NCBI GenBank assembly: GCA_002763085.1
Contig: PFCY01000071.1
Span: 1 to 12,592, forward strand
DNA: 12,592 nt
Reading direction: 5' to 3'
Source of the DNA: Candidatus Pacearchaeota archaeon CG10_big_fil_rev_8_21_14_0_10_32_14
GTDB lineage: Archaea > Nanobdellota > Nanobdellia > Pacearchaeales > GW2011-AR1
Below are positions 1 to 5,979 of the stretch, piece by piece. A program made the position numbers and the translations under genes. Positions within the stretch are counted from its first letter, which is position 1; the number at the start of each line of letters is the position of its first letter. The notes beneath the pieces were generated by a model. The model saw only the letters and a program-made list of their open reading frames with translations. It did no database searches and was not told the DNA's origin.

Positions 1-38
1 TAATCTGTTAATTGATATATGTATAACAAGGAGGGAGT

Positions 39-58
39 TTAGTGCGGATTTGCACTAA
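39..58. repeat. Short perfect hairpin at the end of the first gene
   Basis: A 7-bp inverted repeat (TTAGTGC, 6-nt loop GGATTT, GCACTAA) spans the terminal TAG (55-57) of the minus-strand gene. It could be a weak transcript-end structure. The preceding AAGGAGGGAG (28-37) resembles a plus-strand ribosome site, but the GTG that follows at 42 opens only a 9-codon frame. Confidence 0.3.
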
Positions 59-804
59 TCACCAATTTTAATCTTAATATTATCAAAATCATTATAGCCA
101 GACTCGTCAAGTATCTCTCTGGCAATATCAGTTGGCATGTAAACACTCGAACCCTCTTCTAAAATTCCTACTACCTTGAAAGATTTCCCTTCAATAATCA
201 CACTACATTTTTCCAAATCTCCATTTGATATTGCGACAAGCATGTAACATGAATTCACCTCTTCGTCGCGATCTAGATTCTTTGTAATCCCCCCATCGGC
301 ACTAAATTTATACAAAGGATATTTATCACAAGTAGAATACTCTTGGGTTTTTATTGCAATATACTCTACACATTGAATCATATTTGTAGGAAGATGAACT
401 ATATCTTTACAATCATCAATTTTATTCTTTTCTTCAAAGCAATTCAGTGTACACTCTTTAAACTGACGATTATTATAATCTTCACTGGAATTGACTTCAC
501 ATTCTTGAATATACTCATATTTAAGATACTATTGGAATTCTTTCCTAACAGAGGCATCTATCTCCCCTGGTGAATATCTTCTTAATTCTGAAGTGAGTAG
601 ATTATTATAATTATGACATTCAATAGAACAACTATAATTAATAATCCTAATGTCGTTTGATTCATCAATATGATAATTATTATAACATTCGTAAAGTCTT
701 TCAGAAATATTTATGAGAGTATTCTTTATTTCTTTAAAATTATCCCTATTTAATTCAGAAAAATTATATAAATCTATTTGAATAAAAAAATAAAAAAATT
801 GCAT
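55..804 (-). pseudogene. Cysteine-rich protein of unknown function, interrupted by one in-frame TAG
   Basis: Two minus-strand pieces (804-529 and 381-55) lie in the same frame, and the 49 codons between them (528-382) are also open. The only break is a single TAG at 531-529, so this is one gene of about 249 codons. The product is acidic and Cys-rich. Two segments have the same spacing: CVEYIA..STC followed later by CYMLVA..EKC (C, A five residues on, C fourteen on). Further pairs such as CTLNC and CSIEC lie upstream. Such regularly spaced Cys/Ala helical units are typical of exported DPANN proteins as I know them, but no clear signal peptide is visible at MQFFYFF, so the true N-terminus may be lost. 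The gene ends in another TAG (55-57). It is divergent from the nitroreductase and both starts lie close to one TATA-like stretch (809-819). Function unknown. It may be a decaying gene or one that depends on UAG readthrough. Confidence 0.6.
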
Positions 805-808
805 GAAA

Positions 809-819
809 TATTTATAAAT
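809..819 (+). promoter_or_regulatory. TATA box for the nitroreductase gene
   Basis: TATTTATAAAT is centred about 25 nt before the ATG at 840, the spacing expected for a leaderless archaeal transcript. The sequence is nearly symmetric and lies only a few bases from the opposite start codon at 804, so it probably does not serve that gene with normal spacing. Confidence 0.6.
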
Positions 820-839
820 CTAAAATTATTAATTTGTTT

Positions 840-1363
840 ATGAATACTATCGATTGTATAATAAAAAGGAGGAGTGTTCGAGACTGGACTTCTCAAAAAA
901 TTGAAAATCAGAGCTTAGAAAAATTCTTGAGGCGGGAAGACATTCACCAAGTCCATTAAATTCTCAAGCATGGAGTTTTATATTAGTTCGGAGTAAGAGT
1001 ACGCTATCTAAATTAAAGACTTCATCAAATCACGGAAAATTTGTGGATAAGGCGAATGTATTAATTGTTGTTTGTATTGATAAGGGAGCAAAGATTGATT
1101 CTTGGCTTGAGAAACATGAACAGCATTATTATAGTGGTGTAAGTTGTTTACAAAATATGTGGCTTGCGTCTTGGGATTTGGGTCTTGGAGCTTGCTGGGT
1201 TACTCTTGACGAAGATAAAGCAAGAAAAGTATTATCAATTCCTGTAAATCAAAAAATTATTGGAGGTTTGGCTATAGGATATGCTAAAAATAGAAAAATA
1301 GATCAAGTTCCGCTCAAGGATTTAAAAGAAATTGTTCACTATGAGAAATTTTCTAAAAGTTAA
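840..1363 (+). pseudogene. Nitroreductase family protein (FMN-dependent), split by a -1 frameshift
   Basis: The family oxidises NAD(P)H through FMN to reduce nitro compounds, quinones or flavins. Reading from ATG 840 gives MNTIDCIIKRRSVRDW, the typical N-terminus with the FMN-phosphate arginines (RRSVR). This frame continues to QSLEK (923) and then stops making sense. One frame back, from 923, the protein goes on as ILEAGRHSPSPLNSQAWSF, the conserved second block, and runs to the TAA at 1361-1363 with the late family motif GLGACWV. Joining the frames at the A-run 919-923 restores about 174 residues, normal for a compact nitroreductase. The break fits loss of one A. No classical slippery heptamer with a downstream structure is evident, so a sequencing indel or a recent inactivating mutation is more likely than programmed frameshifting. 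The promoter is well formed, which suggests the gene was recently active. Confidence 0.82.
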
Positions 1364-1379
1364 GAAATAAAAAATAAAA
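1364..1379 (-). terminator. T-rich terminator between converging genes
   Basis: On the minus strand this gap reads as T-runs broken by single A or C, directly after the stop of the secreted protein. Oligo-T is the usual archaeal termination signal. Confidence 0.4.
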
Positions 1380-1811
1380 TTAATTAAGTTCTGGATGATT
1401 TGAATTGTATTCTTCAACGGAGTTTCTCAATTGCACTAAAATTTCGAAGTCTTCCCTCGAGATCAATTCTTTATCTAATGGTTGTCCTAATAATTCTTCG
1501 ATTGCCTCTTGGTACTTTGCATAATCTTCATTGTCAATTGCAGTCTTTATTGCCCCATCGTTCACTGAAGTTATAAGTTCGTCTTCTTGATGGATGTAGA
1601 TATATCTTAACTCTTCAATATAATCGTAATCATCAGAAACATCGATTTTTTCTGTCCTTAGAAATTTTGACGGATTACTCTGAATTGATTTTAGATTTAT
1701 TACTGAAGTTACCGATGACGGATCGTTAACTGGAATTGCCATAGCTCCTGCGCTCAAAACCATTACTGCCATACCTAAAGCTCCGAATATTTTACGTTTA
1801 TTCTTTTTCAT
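1380..1811 (-). CDS. Small secreted protein of unknown function
   Basis: A 143-residue protein with a clear signal peptide: basic KKNKRK, a hydrophobic core (residues 8-20), and a likely signal-peptidase site after A23-M24-A25. The mature part is about 118 residues, strongly acidic, without cysteines, and looks mainly helical (DYDYIEEL, NEDYAKYQEAIEELLG). I recognise no family. The start is supported by an excellent ribosome site, AAAGGGGGTGG, about 6 nt upstream on the minus strand. A TATA-like CTTTTAAAG (about 1867-1876, minus strand) lies some 60 nt before the start, so this transcript probably has a leader. The gene converges with the nitroreductase and diverges from the 7-TM gene, so it belongs to neither operon. 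Export is well supported; the function is not known. Confidence 0.75.
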   Translation of the reverse strand: MKKNKRKIFGALGMAVMVLSAGAMAIPVNDPSSVTSVINLKSIQSNPSKFLRTEKIDVSDDYDYIEELRYIYIHQEDELITSVNDGAIKTAIDNEDYAKYQEAIEELLGQPLDKELISREDFEILVQLRNSVEEYNSNHPELN

Positions 1812-1903
1812 GCCGTTCCACCCCCTTTCAAATATTTGTTTATCATGAATTAAGTAAAATTATTTTCTTTAAAAGCAAAAGGAATCTAAAGTATACATTT
1901 TAA

Positions 1904-1933
1904 GTCCATGTCGATGTATGGACCCTTCGTCCA
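1904..1933. promoter_or_regulatory. Operator-like cluster of GTCCA inverted repeats
   Basis: Three copies of one motif occur within 30 bases: GTCCAT (1904-1909), its complement ATGGAC (1918-1923) and GTCCA (1929-1933). They form two nested inverted repeats with 8- and 5-nt spacers. They lie just upstream of the TATA box of the 7-TM/winged-helix operon and could bind a dimeric regulator. This is inferred from symmetry and position only. Confidence 0.45.
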
Positions 1934-1936
1934 CGA

Positions 1937-1950
1937 CGTTTATAAACGTT
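1937..1950 (+). promoter_or_regulatory. Palindromic TATA box of the 7-TM/HTH operon
   Basis: ACGTTTATAAACGT is a perfect 14-bp palindrome whose centre is the TATA element, about 32 nt before the ATG at 1975. A factor binding the palindrome would compete directly with TBP. The AACGTT half recurs upstream of the gene at 3990. Confidence 0.6.
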
Positions 1951-1974
1951 TAAATAAGAATAAATATTGTTAAA

Positions 1975-2658
1975 ATGATGATAGTTAGTCCAACTTTTTT
2001 TGCAACATTGGGAATGGATATGTTATACTCATTTGTAATTATAGTTACAAGTTTAATGGTTTATTTTGGAACAAAAGAACTATACGAATTAAGCAACCAT
2101 AAAGGAATAAAATATTTTAGGCTTGCATTCTTGAGTTTTGCAATTGCTTATTTTTTCAGATTGCTGATTAAATTCCTGTTGTTGTCATTGAATATTCGAG
2201 AGCTTATGGAGTTAAGCACGCAACTTATTGGAGTTGTAAGTCTCTGGTTGTTCATGTATTTTAGTGCTATGTCTATATTCTATTTACTATATAGCGTCAT
2301 GTGGAAGAGATGGAGCGGAAAAGATTTCATCCTTTACATTTTTCATGCTTTAGCTTTTGTAATTGGGTTGATAGTTACGTTCACTCCGAGCGCGAAACTT
2401 TACTTACTTATTAATTTGTTTTTATTTTTGTTTGTAATTGTTATAGTTTTATTTTCTTATATAGATTCTAAGAAGAAAAAGAAAGGCATCAATTTATATG
2501 GAATATATCTGCTTTTGTTTGCGTTTTGGATAATTAATATTACAGATATACTTATACCTAGTTTTTTACAGACTTATCAGTTGCTAATTTATGCGATATC
2601 GATCGGTATTTTTTTAGCCATTTTGTATAAAGTCTTGAGGAAGTGCGGGGGATCTTAA
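1975..2658 (+). CDS. Seven-transmembrane protein, probable membrane sensor
   Basis: A 227-residue integral membrane protein with about seven hydrophobic segments (roughly residues 9-31, 48-70, 83-107, 117-137, 141-163, 173-194, 200-221), a short N-terminus and a short basic C-terminus (KVLRKCGG). A Lys run (SKKKKKG, 165-171) marks a cytoplasmic loop. No catalytic, transporter or ligand motif is evident. The overall pattern resembles the membrane part of archaeal 7-TM sensor proteins. The stop codon touches the ATG of a winged-helix gene (TAAATG), so the two are co-translated. This suggests a split one-component system in which the membrane part passes a signal to the DNA-binding part, but that is inference. 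Start: ATG 1975 or the adjacent ATG 1978; both fit the TATA box at 1937-1950. Confidence 0.75.
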   Translation: MMIVSPTFFATLGMDMLYSFVIIVTSLMVYFGTKELYELSNHKGIKYFRLAFLSFAIAYFFRLLIKFLLLSLNIRELMELSTQLIGVVSLWLFMYFSAMSIFYLLYSVMWKRWSGKDFILYIFHALAFVIGLIVTFTPSAKLYLLINLFLFLFVIVIVLFSYIDSKKKKKGINLYGIYLLLFAFWIINITDILIPSFLQTYQLLIYAISIGIFLAILYKVLRKCGGS

Positions 2659-2925
2659 ATGAAACGAGCAAAGCTTGAGATAATGAGAGATATATTATCT
2701 ATAGTCCGCGACAATCATAATTCAATAAAAATAACTCCTTTGATAAGAAAGTCTAATTTATCTTCTCAGAGATTCAAAGAATATTACGGGGAGCTAAGTG
2801 AAAAAAAGTTTATAATTGAGATAATAAACAAAAACGGAAAAGTCATCTCTTTGACAGAAAGGGGTCATCGTTTTTTAGAGAAATATAAAACGATTGTAAG
2901 TTTTATTGAGGAGTTTGAACTGTAA
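2659..2925 (+). CDS. Small winged-helix transcriptional regulator (HTH_45-like)
   Basis: An 88-residue, basic single-domain protein. Helix 1 (KLEIMRDILSIVRDN) is followed by a helix-turn-helix (ITPLIRKSNLSSQRFKEYYGEL, about 25-46), a wing (FIIEIINKNGKVISLTERG) and a C-terminal helix (HRFLEKYKTIVSFIEEF). The order and the final LTxRGxxFLxxY pattern match the archaeal winged-helix family HTH_45 (PF14947). Members bind DNA, usually as dimers through the last helix. The ATG directly follows the stop of the 7-TM gene, with GGGGGA just upstream as ribosome site. Likely targets are its own palindromic promoter and nearby redox promoters (inference). The last codons (EFEL, stop) lie within the 19-bp repeat that recurs at 5868-5886, so its 3' end doubles as the upstream promoter element of the next gene. 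Confidence 0.85.
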   Translation: MKRAKLEIMRDILSIVRDNHNSIKITPLIRKSNLSSQRFKEYYGELSEKKFIIEIINKNGKVISLTERGHRFLEKYKTIVSFIEEFEL

Positions 2926-2930
2926 AATAG
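2912..2930 (+). repeat. 19-bp exact repeat, copy 1, abutting a TATA box
   Basis: AGTTTGAACTGTAAAATAG is identical to 5868-5886. In both places it overlaps the 3' end of a gene and comes directly before a TATA-like element of the next gene. Allowing two mismatches, the match extends 4 bases to the left (23 bp). It is best explained as a shared operator or upstream promoter element. Confidence 0.65.
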
Positions 2931-2940
2931 ATTTATAAAA
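2931..2940 (+). promoter_or_regulatory. TATA box of the 2-TM regulator gene
   Basis: ATTTATAAAA is centred about 25 nt before ATG 2961, indicating a leaderless transcript. It starts at the base following repeat copy 1. Confidence 0.75.
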
Positions 2941-2960
2941 AACAAAAGAACAAAATAAAA

Positions 2961-3458
2961 ATGGAAAGTAAAAAATTGGGTGTAGTACTCGTCATATTGA
3001 GTTTACTAATCGGAGGTATGTTTTTTTATTATTCATCATCTTTGACTAATGAGGGTCAAGCGCTCGGGTGCTTTGAAAACGTAAATTGTGTTAGAATTGA
3101 AAGAACACTGACATTCACTCACTTTGCCGTTGGAGTTTTTGCGTTTCTATTATCACTGGGTTTTTATTTAATATTTTTTAATCATCATGAAGGTTTAATT
3201 CTAAAGAAGCTTGAAGAAGAAAATTCTCAAAAAATTAAAGAAGAAAAGTTTTCAATAATTATGAAAGCTCTTGATCCGTTCGAACAAAAAGTATTAACCG
3301 CAATAAAAGAACAAGATGGAATAACTCAAAACACGTTGAGTTTGAGAGTGGATATGTCAAGGGCAAAATTAAGTTATGTTTTACAAGAGCTTGAAAAAAG
3401 AAGTTTGATTAAAAGAAATCAAAAAGGTAAAACGTTAGAGATTTGGTTGAGAATATGA
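2961..3458 (+). CDS. Membrane-bound winged-helix regulator with an exposed Cys pair
   Basis: A 165-residue protein with TM1 (about 6-24), an outer loop with Cys37 and Cys43 (GCFENVNC), and TM2 (about 52-73). A charged linker (EGLILKKLEEENSQKIKEEK) leads to a MarR-like winged helix (about 98-165: LDPFEQKVLTAI, ITQNTLSLRVDMSRAKLSYVLQELEKRSLI, wing KRNQKGKTLEIWL). This is a one-piece transmembrane regulator: the Cys pair should face outside and the DNA-binding domain the cytoplasm. The layout suits sensing of extracytoplasmic thiol redox state or a metal, which fits the CPFC proteins and cupredoxin downstream. Sensing is inferred; the domain layout is visible. The gene overlaps the DUF302 gene by 4 nt (ATGA). 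Its own promoter carries the 19-bp repeat. Confidence 0.82.
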   Translation: MESKKLGVVLVILSLLIGGMFFYYSSSLTNEGQALGCFENVNCVRIERTLTFTHFAVGVFAFLLSLGFYLIFFNHHEGLILKKLEEENSQKIKEEKFSIIMKALDPFEQKVLTAIKEQDGITQNTLSLRVDMSRAKLSYVLQELEKRSLIKRNQKGKTLEIWLRI

Positions 3459-3844
3459 AAACTGAAGATTTTGCATACATTGTTGAAACAGAAAAAAGTT
3501 TTGATGAGGCAGTCGTATCTGTATTAAAATCAGTCGAGAAAAAAGGCTGGAGTTTATTTAATGTTTATGATATAAAAGAGAGACTGGCTGTAAAAGGTTT
3601 CGAACAAAAGCCGTTGAAAATAATTGAAATATGCTCGGCAAAACACGCTAATAATTTCTTAAACAAAAACAGATTAATTTCTTTATGTATGCCTTGTAAA
3701 ATAAATGTTCTTGAAGAAGACGAAAAAGTAGAAATTATAGGAATGAAACCGACGATAATTTCACAGTTTTTTCCAGAAGTTAGTAAAGAAGAAGCACAAG
3801 AAGCAGAAAAAGATATTAAAGAAATTATTGATGATGCTAAGTAA
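3455..3844 (+). CDS. DUF302 family protein
   Basis: A 129-residue protein with the DUF302 pattern: TEKSFDEAVVSVLKSVEKKGWSLF near the N-terminus, a central KPLKIIEICSAKHANNFL, then LISLCMPCKINVLEE (the family's LPC-type block), followed by an acidic C-terminal helix. Cysteines are C60, C78 and C81; the last two form CMPC. There is no signal peptide or TM segment, so it is probably cytoplasmic. The biochemical role of DUF302 is unsettled; the domain often occurs near sulfur, thiol and metal-handling genes. I chose ATG 3455 because it overlaps the upstream stop as ATGA, a standard coupled start, whereas an in-frame TTG at 3443 would give a 16-nt overlap without benefit. Coupling to the Cys-pair regulator suggests a role in the same response. 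Confidence 0.82.
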   Translation: MKTEDFAYIVETEKSFDEAVVSVLKSVEKKGWSLFNVYDIKERLAVKGFEQKPLKIIEICSAKHANNFLNKNRLISLCMPCKINVLEEDEKVEIIGMKPTIISQFFPEVSKEEAQEAEKDIKEIIDDAK

Positions 3845-3894
3845 TTACAAACTAAATTTAATTTATGAAGAATTAAACATTAATTTCACCTCCA

Positions 3895-3928
3895 TGAACG
3901 TTAATTAATAGAAATTTGAACGTTTCAA
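3895..3928 (+). promoter_or_regulatory. Direct repeats TGAACGTT spaced two helical turns apart
   Basis: TGAACGTT occurs at 3895-3902 and 3917-3924, 22 bp apart, so both copies lie on the same face of the helix. The second copy sits inside an inverted repeat, TTGAA-CGT-TTCAA (3916-3928), and its TTTGAAC start (3915-3921) matches the core of the 19-bp repeats at 2912 and 5868. The site lies about 35-70 bp upstream of the TATA-like element of the next operon, where archaeal activators often bind. Confidence 0.5.
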
Positions 3929-3958
3929 GGCACTTTTAGACGATCATTCAGACCCTAA

Positions 3959-3968
3959 GATATTAATA
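3959..3968 (+). promoter_or_regulatory. TATA-like element of the CAAC membrane protein/DsbA operon
   Basis: GATATTAATA is centred about 26 nt before ATG 3990, consistent with a leaderless transcript. It departs from the TTTATA form seen elsewhere in the window, as expected of a weaker promoter that needs an activator. Confidence 0.45.
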
Positions 3969-3989
3969 CAATTTTAATTTGTTTTCGTA

Positions 3990-4628
3990 ATGTTAAATAA
4001 GGTAAAGAAGAGTTTCAAAAGTCTGAGAACGGTATTCTCGGATATAAAATATATTCTATTAGCAATTTTAATCGGATTCTTATTTTACTTCTTGAATTTT
4101 TTTATATCCACTTTCGGAAACATTTCAAGCTTCTACAAATCTCAAGGGTTTTACGGAATAATTCTTTTTTCGTACACTTTATTTGTTAATTTTAAGGGAA
4201 GTATTTTACTTTCTAGTTTTGTTAGTATGATTGTTTTGAGTGTCCTTACAGGCATTCTTTTTAGTTTAGTGTTATATAAAGTAAATTTAAGAAAAAAAGA
4301 TTCACCTAAAATTGGTATGTTAAGTTTTACGGGAATGTTTTTAGGAATATTCGCTCCGGGTTGCGCAGCTTGTGGTCTTGGTCTTGCCGCATTTTTTGGA
4401 TTGGCTGCGAGTTTTGCAACTCTTCCGCTTAAAGGACTCGAAATATCCATTTTAGCGATGACAATAATGACTTTCTCTATCCTTAGATTTTCTTATTATT
4501 TATACGATGATGTATGTTCAATTAATTTTAATAATCATAAAAATGAAAGCAAATCAAAGATTTTCTTTAATTCGTTTTCACATATTCAGACAAATGAAAG
4601 GAGGTTAAGAAATGGAACAAGCAAATGA
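3990..4628 (+). CDS. Membrane protein with an intramembrane CxxC (PGCAACGLG)
   Basis: A 212-residue membrane protein with about four to five TM segments (about 20-42, 54-68, 71-96, 108-135, 144-168) and a polar C-terminal tail. The striking feature is PGCAACGLG (C125, C128) in the middle of a Gly/Ala-rich hydrophobic segment, so the CxxC pair appears to lie in or at the membrane. The C-terminal 17 bases overlap the start of the first DsbA-like gene, so the two are translated together. A natural hypothesis is electron or thiol transfer across the membrane to or from that partner, as DsbB, VKOR and CcdA do, but it resembles none of these in sequence as far as I can see. A metal-transport role of the CxxC is an alternative. 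I do not recognise the family with certainty. Confidence 0.72.
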   Translation: MLNKVKKSFKSLRTVFSDIKYILLAILIGFLFYFLNFFISTFGNISSFYKSQGFYGIILFSYTLFVNFKGSILLSSFVSMIVLSVLTGILFSLVLYKVNLRKKDSPKIGMLSFTGMFLGIFAPGCAACGLGLAAFFGLAASFATLPLKGLEISILAMTIMTFSILRFSYYLYDDVCSINFNNHKNESKSKIFFNSFSHIQTNERRLRNGTSK

Positions 4629-5397
4629 ATCGAGTTCAGGAACAATAACTCTTAAGAAAGACATGCTTTGGAAAGCAACGACATTTATTTTTGCTGCACT
4701 ATTAGTTGTGAGTCTTTTCACAGGAGGATTTGGACTTAAGAAATCAGATACAACTGTTACTGGAAATGTAGTTAATAATCCAACAAATCCAAGTATAGAT
4801 AATCCAACACCAAGCGCTGTTAAAGTAAGTGTTGATGACGACGCTGTTGAAGGAAAAGCCAATGCTCCCATCACAATTGTTGAATTCAGTGATTACCAAT
4901 GTCCTTTCTGTAGAAAGTTCTGGACTGAGACTTTGCCATCAATAAGAAAAGATTACGTTGACACAGGCAAAGTTAAGATAGTCTATAGAGATTTTCCTCT
5001 CTCAAGTTTACATCCTATGGCGCAAAAAACTGCTGAGGCAACAGAATGTGTAAGAGATGCAGCTGGAGGAAAAGGAGATGCAGCTTACTTCAAATTCCAT
5101 GATAAGATCTTCGAAGAACAGAATATTTTAGATTCTGGAACCAAGAATGGTGCGGTAACAAAAACTGCGACATACACAAACGATGATCTGAAAAAATGGG
5201 CAAAGGATCTTGACTACGATATTGGAAGTTGTTTAGATTCAGGAAAATATGCAAGTGAAGTTCAAAAAGATGAACAAGATGGGCAGTCATATGGGGTCCA
5301 AGGAACTCCGGCATTTTTTGTAAACGGGCAACTTTTAAGCGGGGCGCAGCCATATTCGGCATTCAAACAGGTAATAGATGCACAGCTCGCAAAGTAA
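4612..5397 (+). CDS. Membrane-anchored DsbA-like thiol-disulfide oxidoreductase 1
   Basis: A 261-residue protein of the DsbA/thioredoxin_4 type. The N-terminal ITLKKDMLWK is followed by one TM anchor (about 22-41), a Thr/Asn/Pro-rich linker with TGNVV (50-54), and an extracytoplasmic thioredoxin fold. Visible catalytic features are IVEFSDYQCPFC (active-site C97 and C100) and the cis-proline loop GTPAFFVNG (P233). Two more cysteines (C146, C207) lie in the helical insertion. It should form, break or shuffle disulfides in exported proteins; the direction cannot be told from sequence. The start is secured by AAAGGAGGT about 8 nt upstream, inside the preceding gene, and by alignment with the paralogue at 5980. 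It overlaps the CAAC membrane protein by 17 bases, a likely functional partner. A T-rich terminator follows. Confidence 0.92.
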   Translation: MEQANESSSGTITLKKDMLWKATTFIFAALLVVSLFTGGFGLKKSDTTVTGNVVNNPTNPSIDNPTPSAVKVSVDDDAVEGKANAPITIVEFSDYQCPFCRKFWTETLPSIRKDYVDTGKVKIVYRDFPLSSLHPMAQKTAEATECVRDAAGGKGDAAYFKFHDKIFEEQNILDSGTKNGAVTKTATYTNDDLKKWAKDLDYDIGSCLDSGKYASEVQKDEQDGQSYGVQGTPAFFVNGQLLSGAQPYSAFKQVIDAQLAK

Positions 5398-5401
5398 TTA
5401 A

Positions 5402-5424
5402 AAATTATTTTTTATTTTTTATTT
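5402..5424 (+). terminator. Oligo-T terminator after DsbA-like gene 1
   Basis: T-runs broken by single A residues follow the TAA closely, with no strong hairpin. This is the usual form of archaeal intrinsic termination. Confidence 0.5.
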
Positions 5425-5485
5425 CAAGATAATTCAATAGAGAAAAAATAATCAAAAAAGATTAATGTAAGAAGGTAAACAAAAT

Positions 5486-5868
5486 ATGAAAAAATCAACA
5501 AGATGGGCAGGACTAATAGTCTTAGTTTTAGTACTTGGAGGGGTGTTTCTTCTAAAGTCGAATGATAATCAAGAGCTTCGAACTACGACGGCAAATGTTG
5601 TAAATGGAGAAGTTCAGAAAGTTGTTTTAAGTGAAAAAAATTTAAATTACTTCCCCAATGAGATTAGAGTTAAAGCGGGACAACCAGTTAGTATCTCACT
5701 TGATAATACTGTAACTGGATGTTTAAGATCATTCACAATAAAAGAATTAGGTGTTTCAAAATTAGTTAGAACTTCGCAAGAAACAATTGATTTTACACCA
5801 ACAAAGAAAGGAACATTTGGATTCGCCTGTATTATGGGGATGGGATATGGAAAAATTATTGTTGAATA
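5486..5868 (+). CDS. Membrane-anchored cupredoxin-like copper protein
   Basis: A 127-residue protein with an N-terminal TM anchor (about 7-23), a short linker with TANVV (35-39), and a single cupredoxin domain. NLNYFPNEIRVKAGQPVSISLDN is the first sheet; the likely copper ligands are C79 (TGCLRSF), C115, and M117 or M119 (GFACIMGMGYGKIIV). This Cys/Cys/Met pattern, rather than the His/Cys/His/Met of plastocyanin, is seen in cupredoxin domains linked to copper or silver handling. It should face the outside of the membrane and bind Cu(I) or carry electrons. A weak ribosome site (AAGAAGGT) precedes ATG 5486. It ends in TAG (5866-5868); the next in-frame stop is a TAA only four codons later, and those extra codons (FEL) match the end of the HTH gene. 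It sits between two CPFC proteins, whose action could keep the copper cysteines reduced. Confidence 0.85.
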
Positions 5869-5886
5869 GTTTGAACTGTAAAATAG
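5868..5886 (+). repeat. 19-bp exact repeat, copy 2
   Basis: Identical to 2912-2930. Here it starts at the last base of the cupredoxin TAG and precedes TCTATAATAG (5890-5899), a TATA-like element for the second DsbA-like gene. In copy 1 the TATA box also follows at once. Confidence 0.65.
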
Positions 5887-5889
5887 TCC

Positions 5890-5899
5890 TCTATAATAG
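5890..5899 (+). promoter_or_regulatory. Probable TATA box for DsbA-like gene 2
   Basis: TCTATAATAG follows repeat copy 2. It implies transcription from about 5920 and a leader of about 60 nt. A second candidate, ATTTAAAAG (5911-5919), would give a shorter leader. Confidence 0.4.
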
Positions 5900-5943
5900 A
5901 ACATCAAAAGATTTAAAAGAATCGATAGATATGAAAAAATATG

Positions 5944-5968
5944 CCTTTCATGATAGATAACTGAAAGG
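5944..5968 (+). promoter_or_regulatory. Leader hairpin covering the ribosome site of DsbA-like gene 2
   Basis: CCTTTCA (5944-5950) is perfectly complementary to TGAAAGG (5962-5968) with an 11-nt loop. The 3' arm takes up the front half of the ribosome site GAAAGGAGGT (5963-5972) ahead of ATG 5980, so the stem could limit initiation. The paralogue at 4612 has the same ribosome site but no matching CCTTTCA upstream. Confidence 0.5.
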
Positions 5969-5979
5969 AGGTTTTTAAG

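Noticed and set aside
529..531. Firm call of pyrrolysine at the in-frame TAG codons
   Set aside because: No Pyl gene or suppressor tRNA is in the window, the genes are not known Pyl enzymes, and neighbouring genes have indels, so decay or error explains the data as well.
343..573. Hydrophobic plus-strand frame that looks like a small membrane protein
   Set aside because: It is antisense to the interrupted Cys-rich gene. Its hydrophobicity comes from the complement of AT-rich Lys/Asn/Glu codons, and it has no ribosome site or promoter.
917..925. Programmed -1 frameshift in the nitroreductase
   Set aside because: Only a single-codon AAA slip is possible; there is no classical tandem slippery heptamer and no evident downstream structure. 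Loss of one A is simpler.
3866..3893. Minus-strand GGAGGTGA followed by ATG at 3880, a textbook ribosome site
   Set aside because: The frame is only five codons (MFNSS, stop). No larger frame uses it, so it is taken as chance or a relic.
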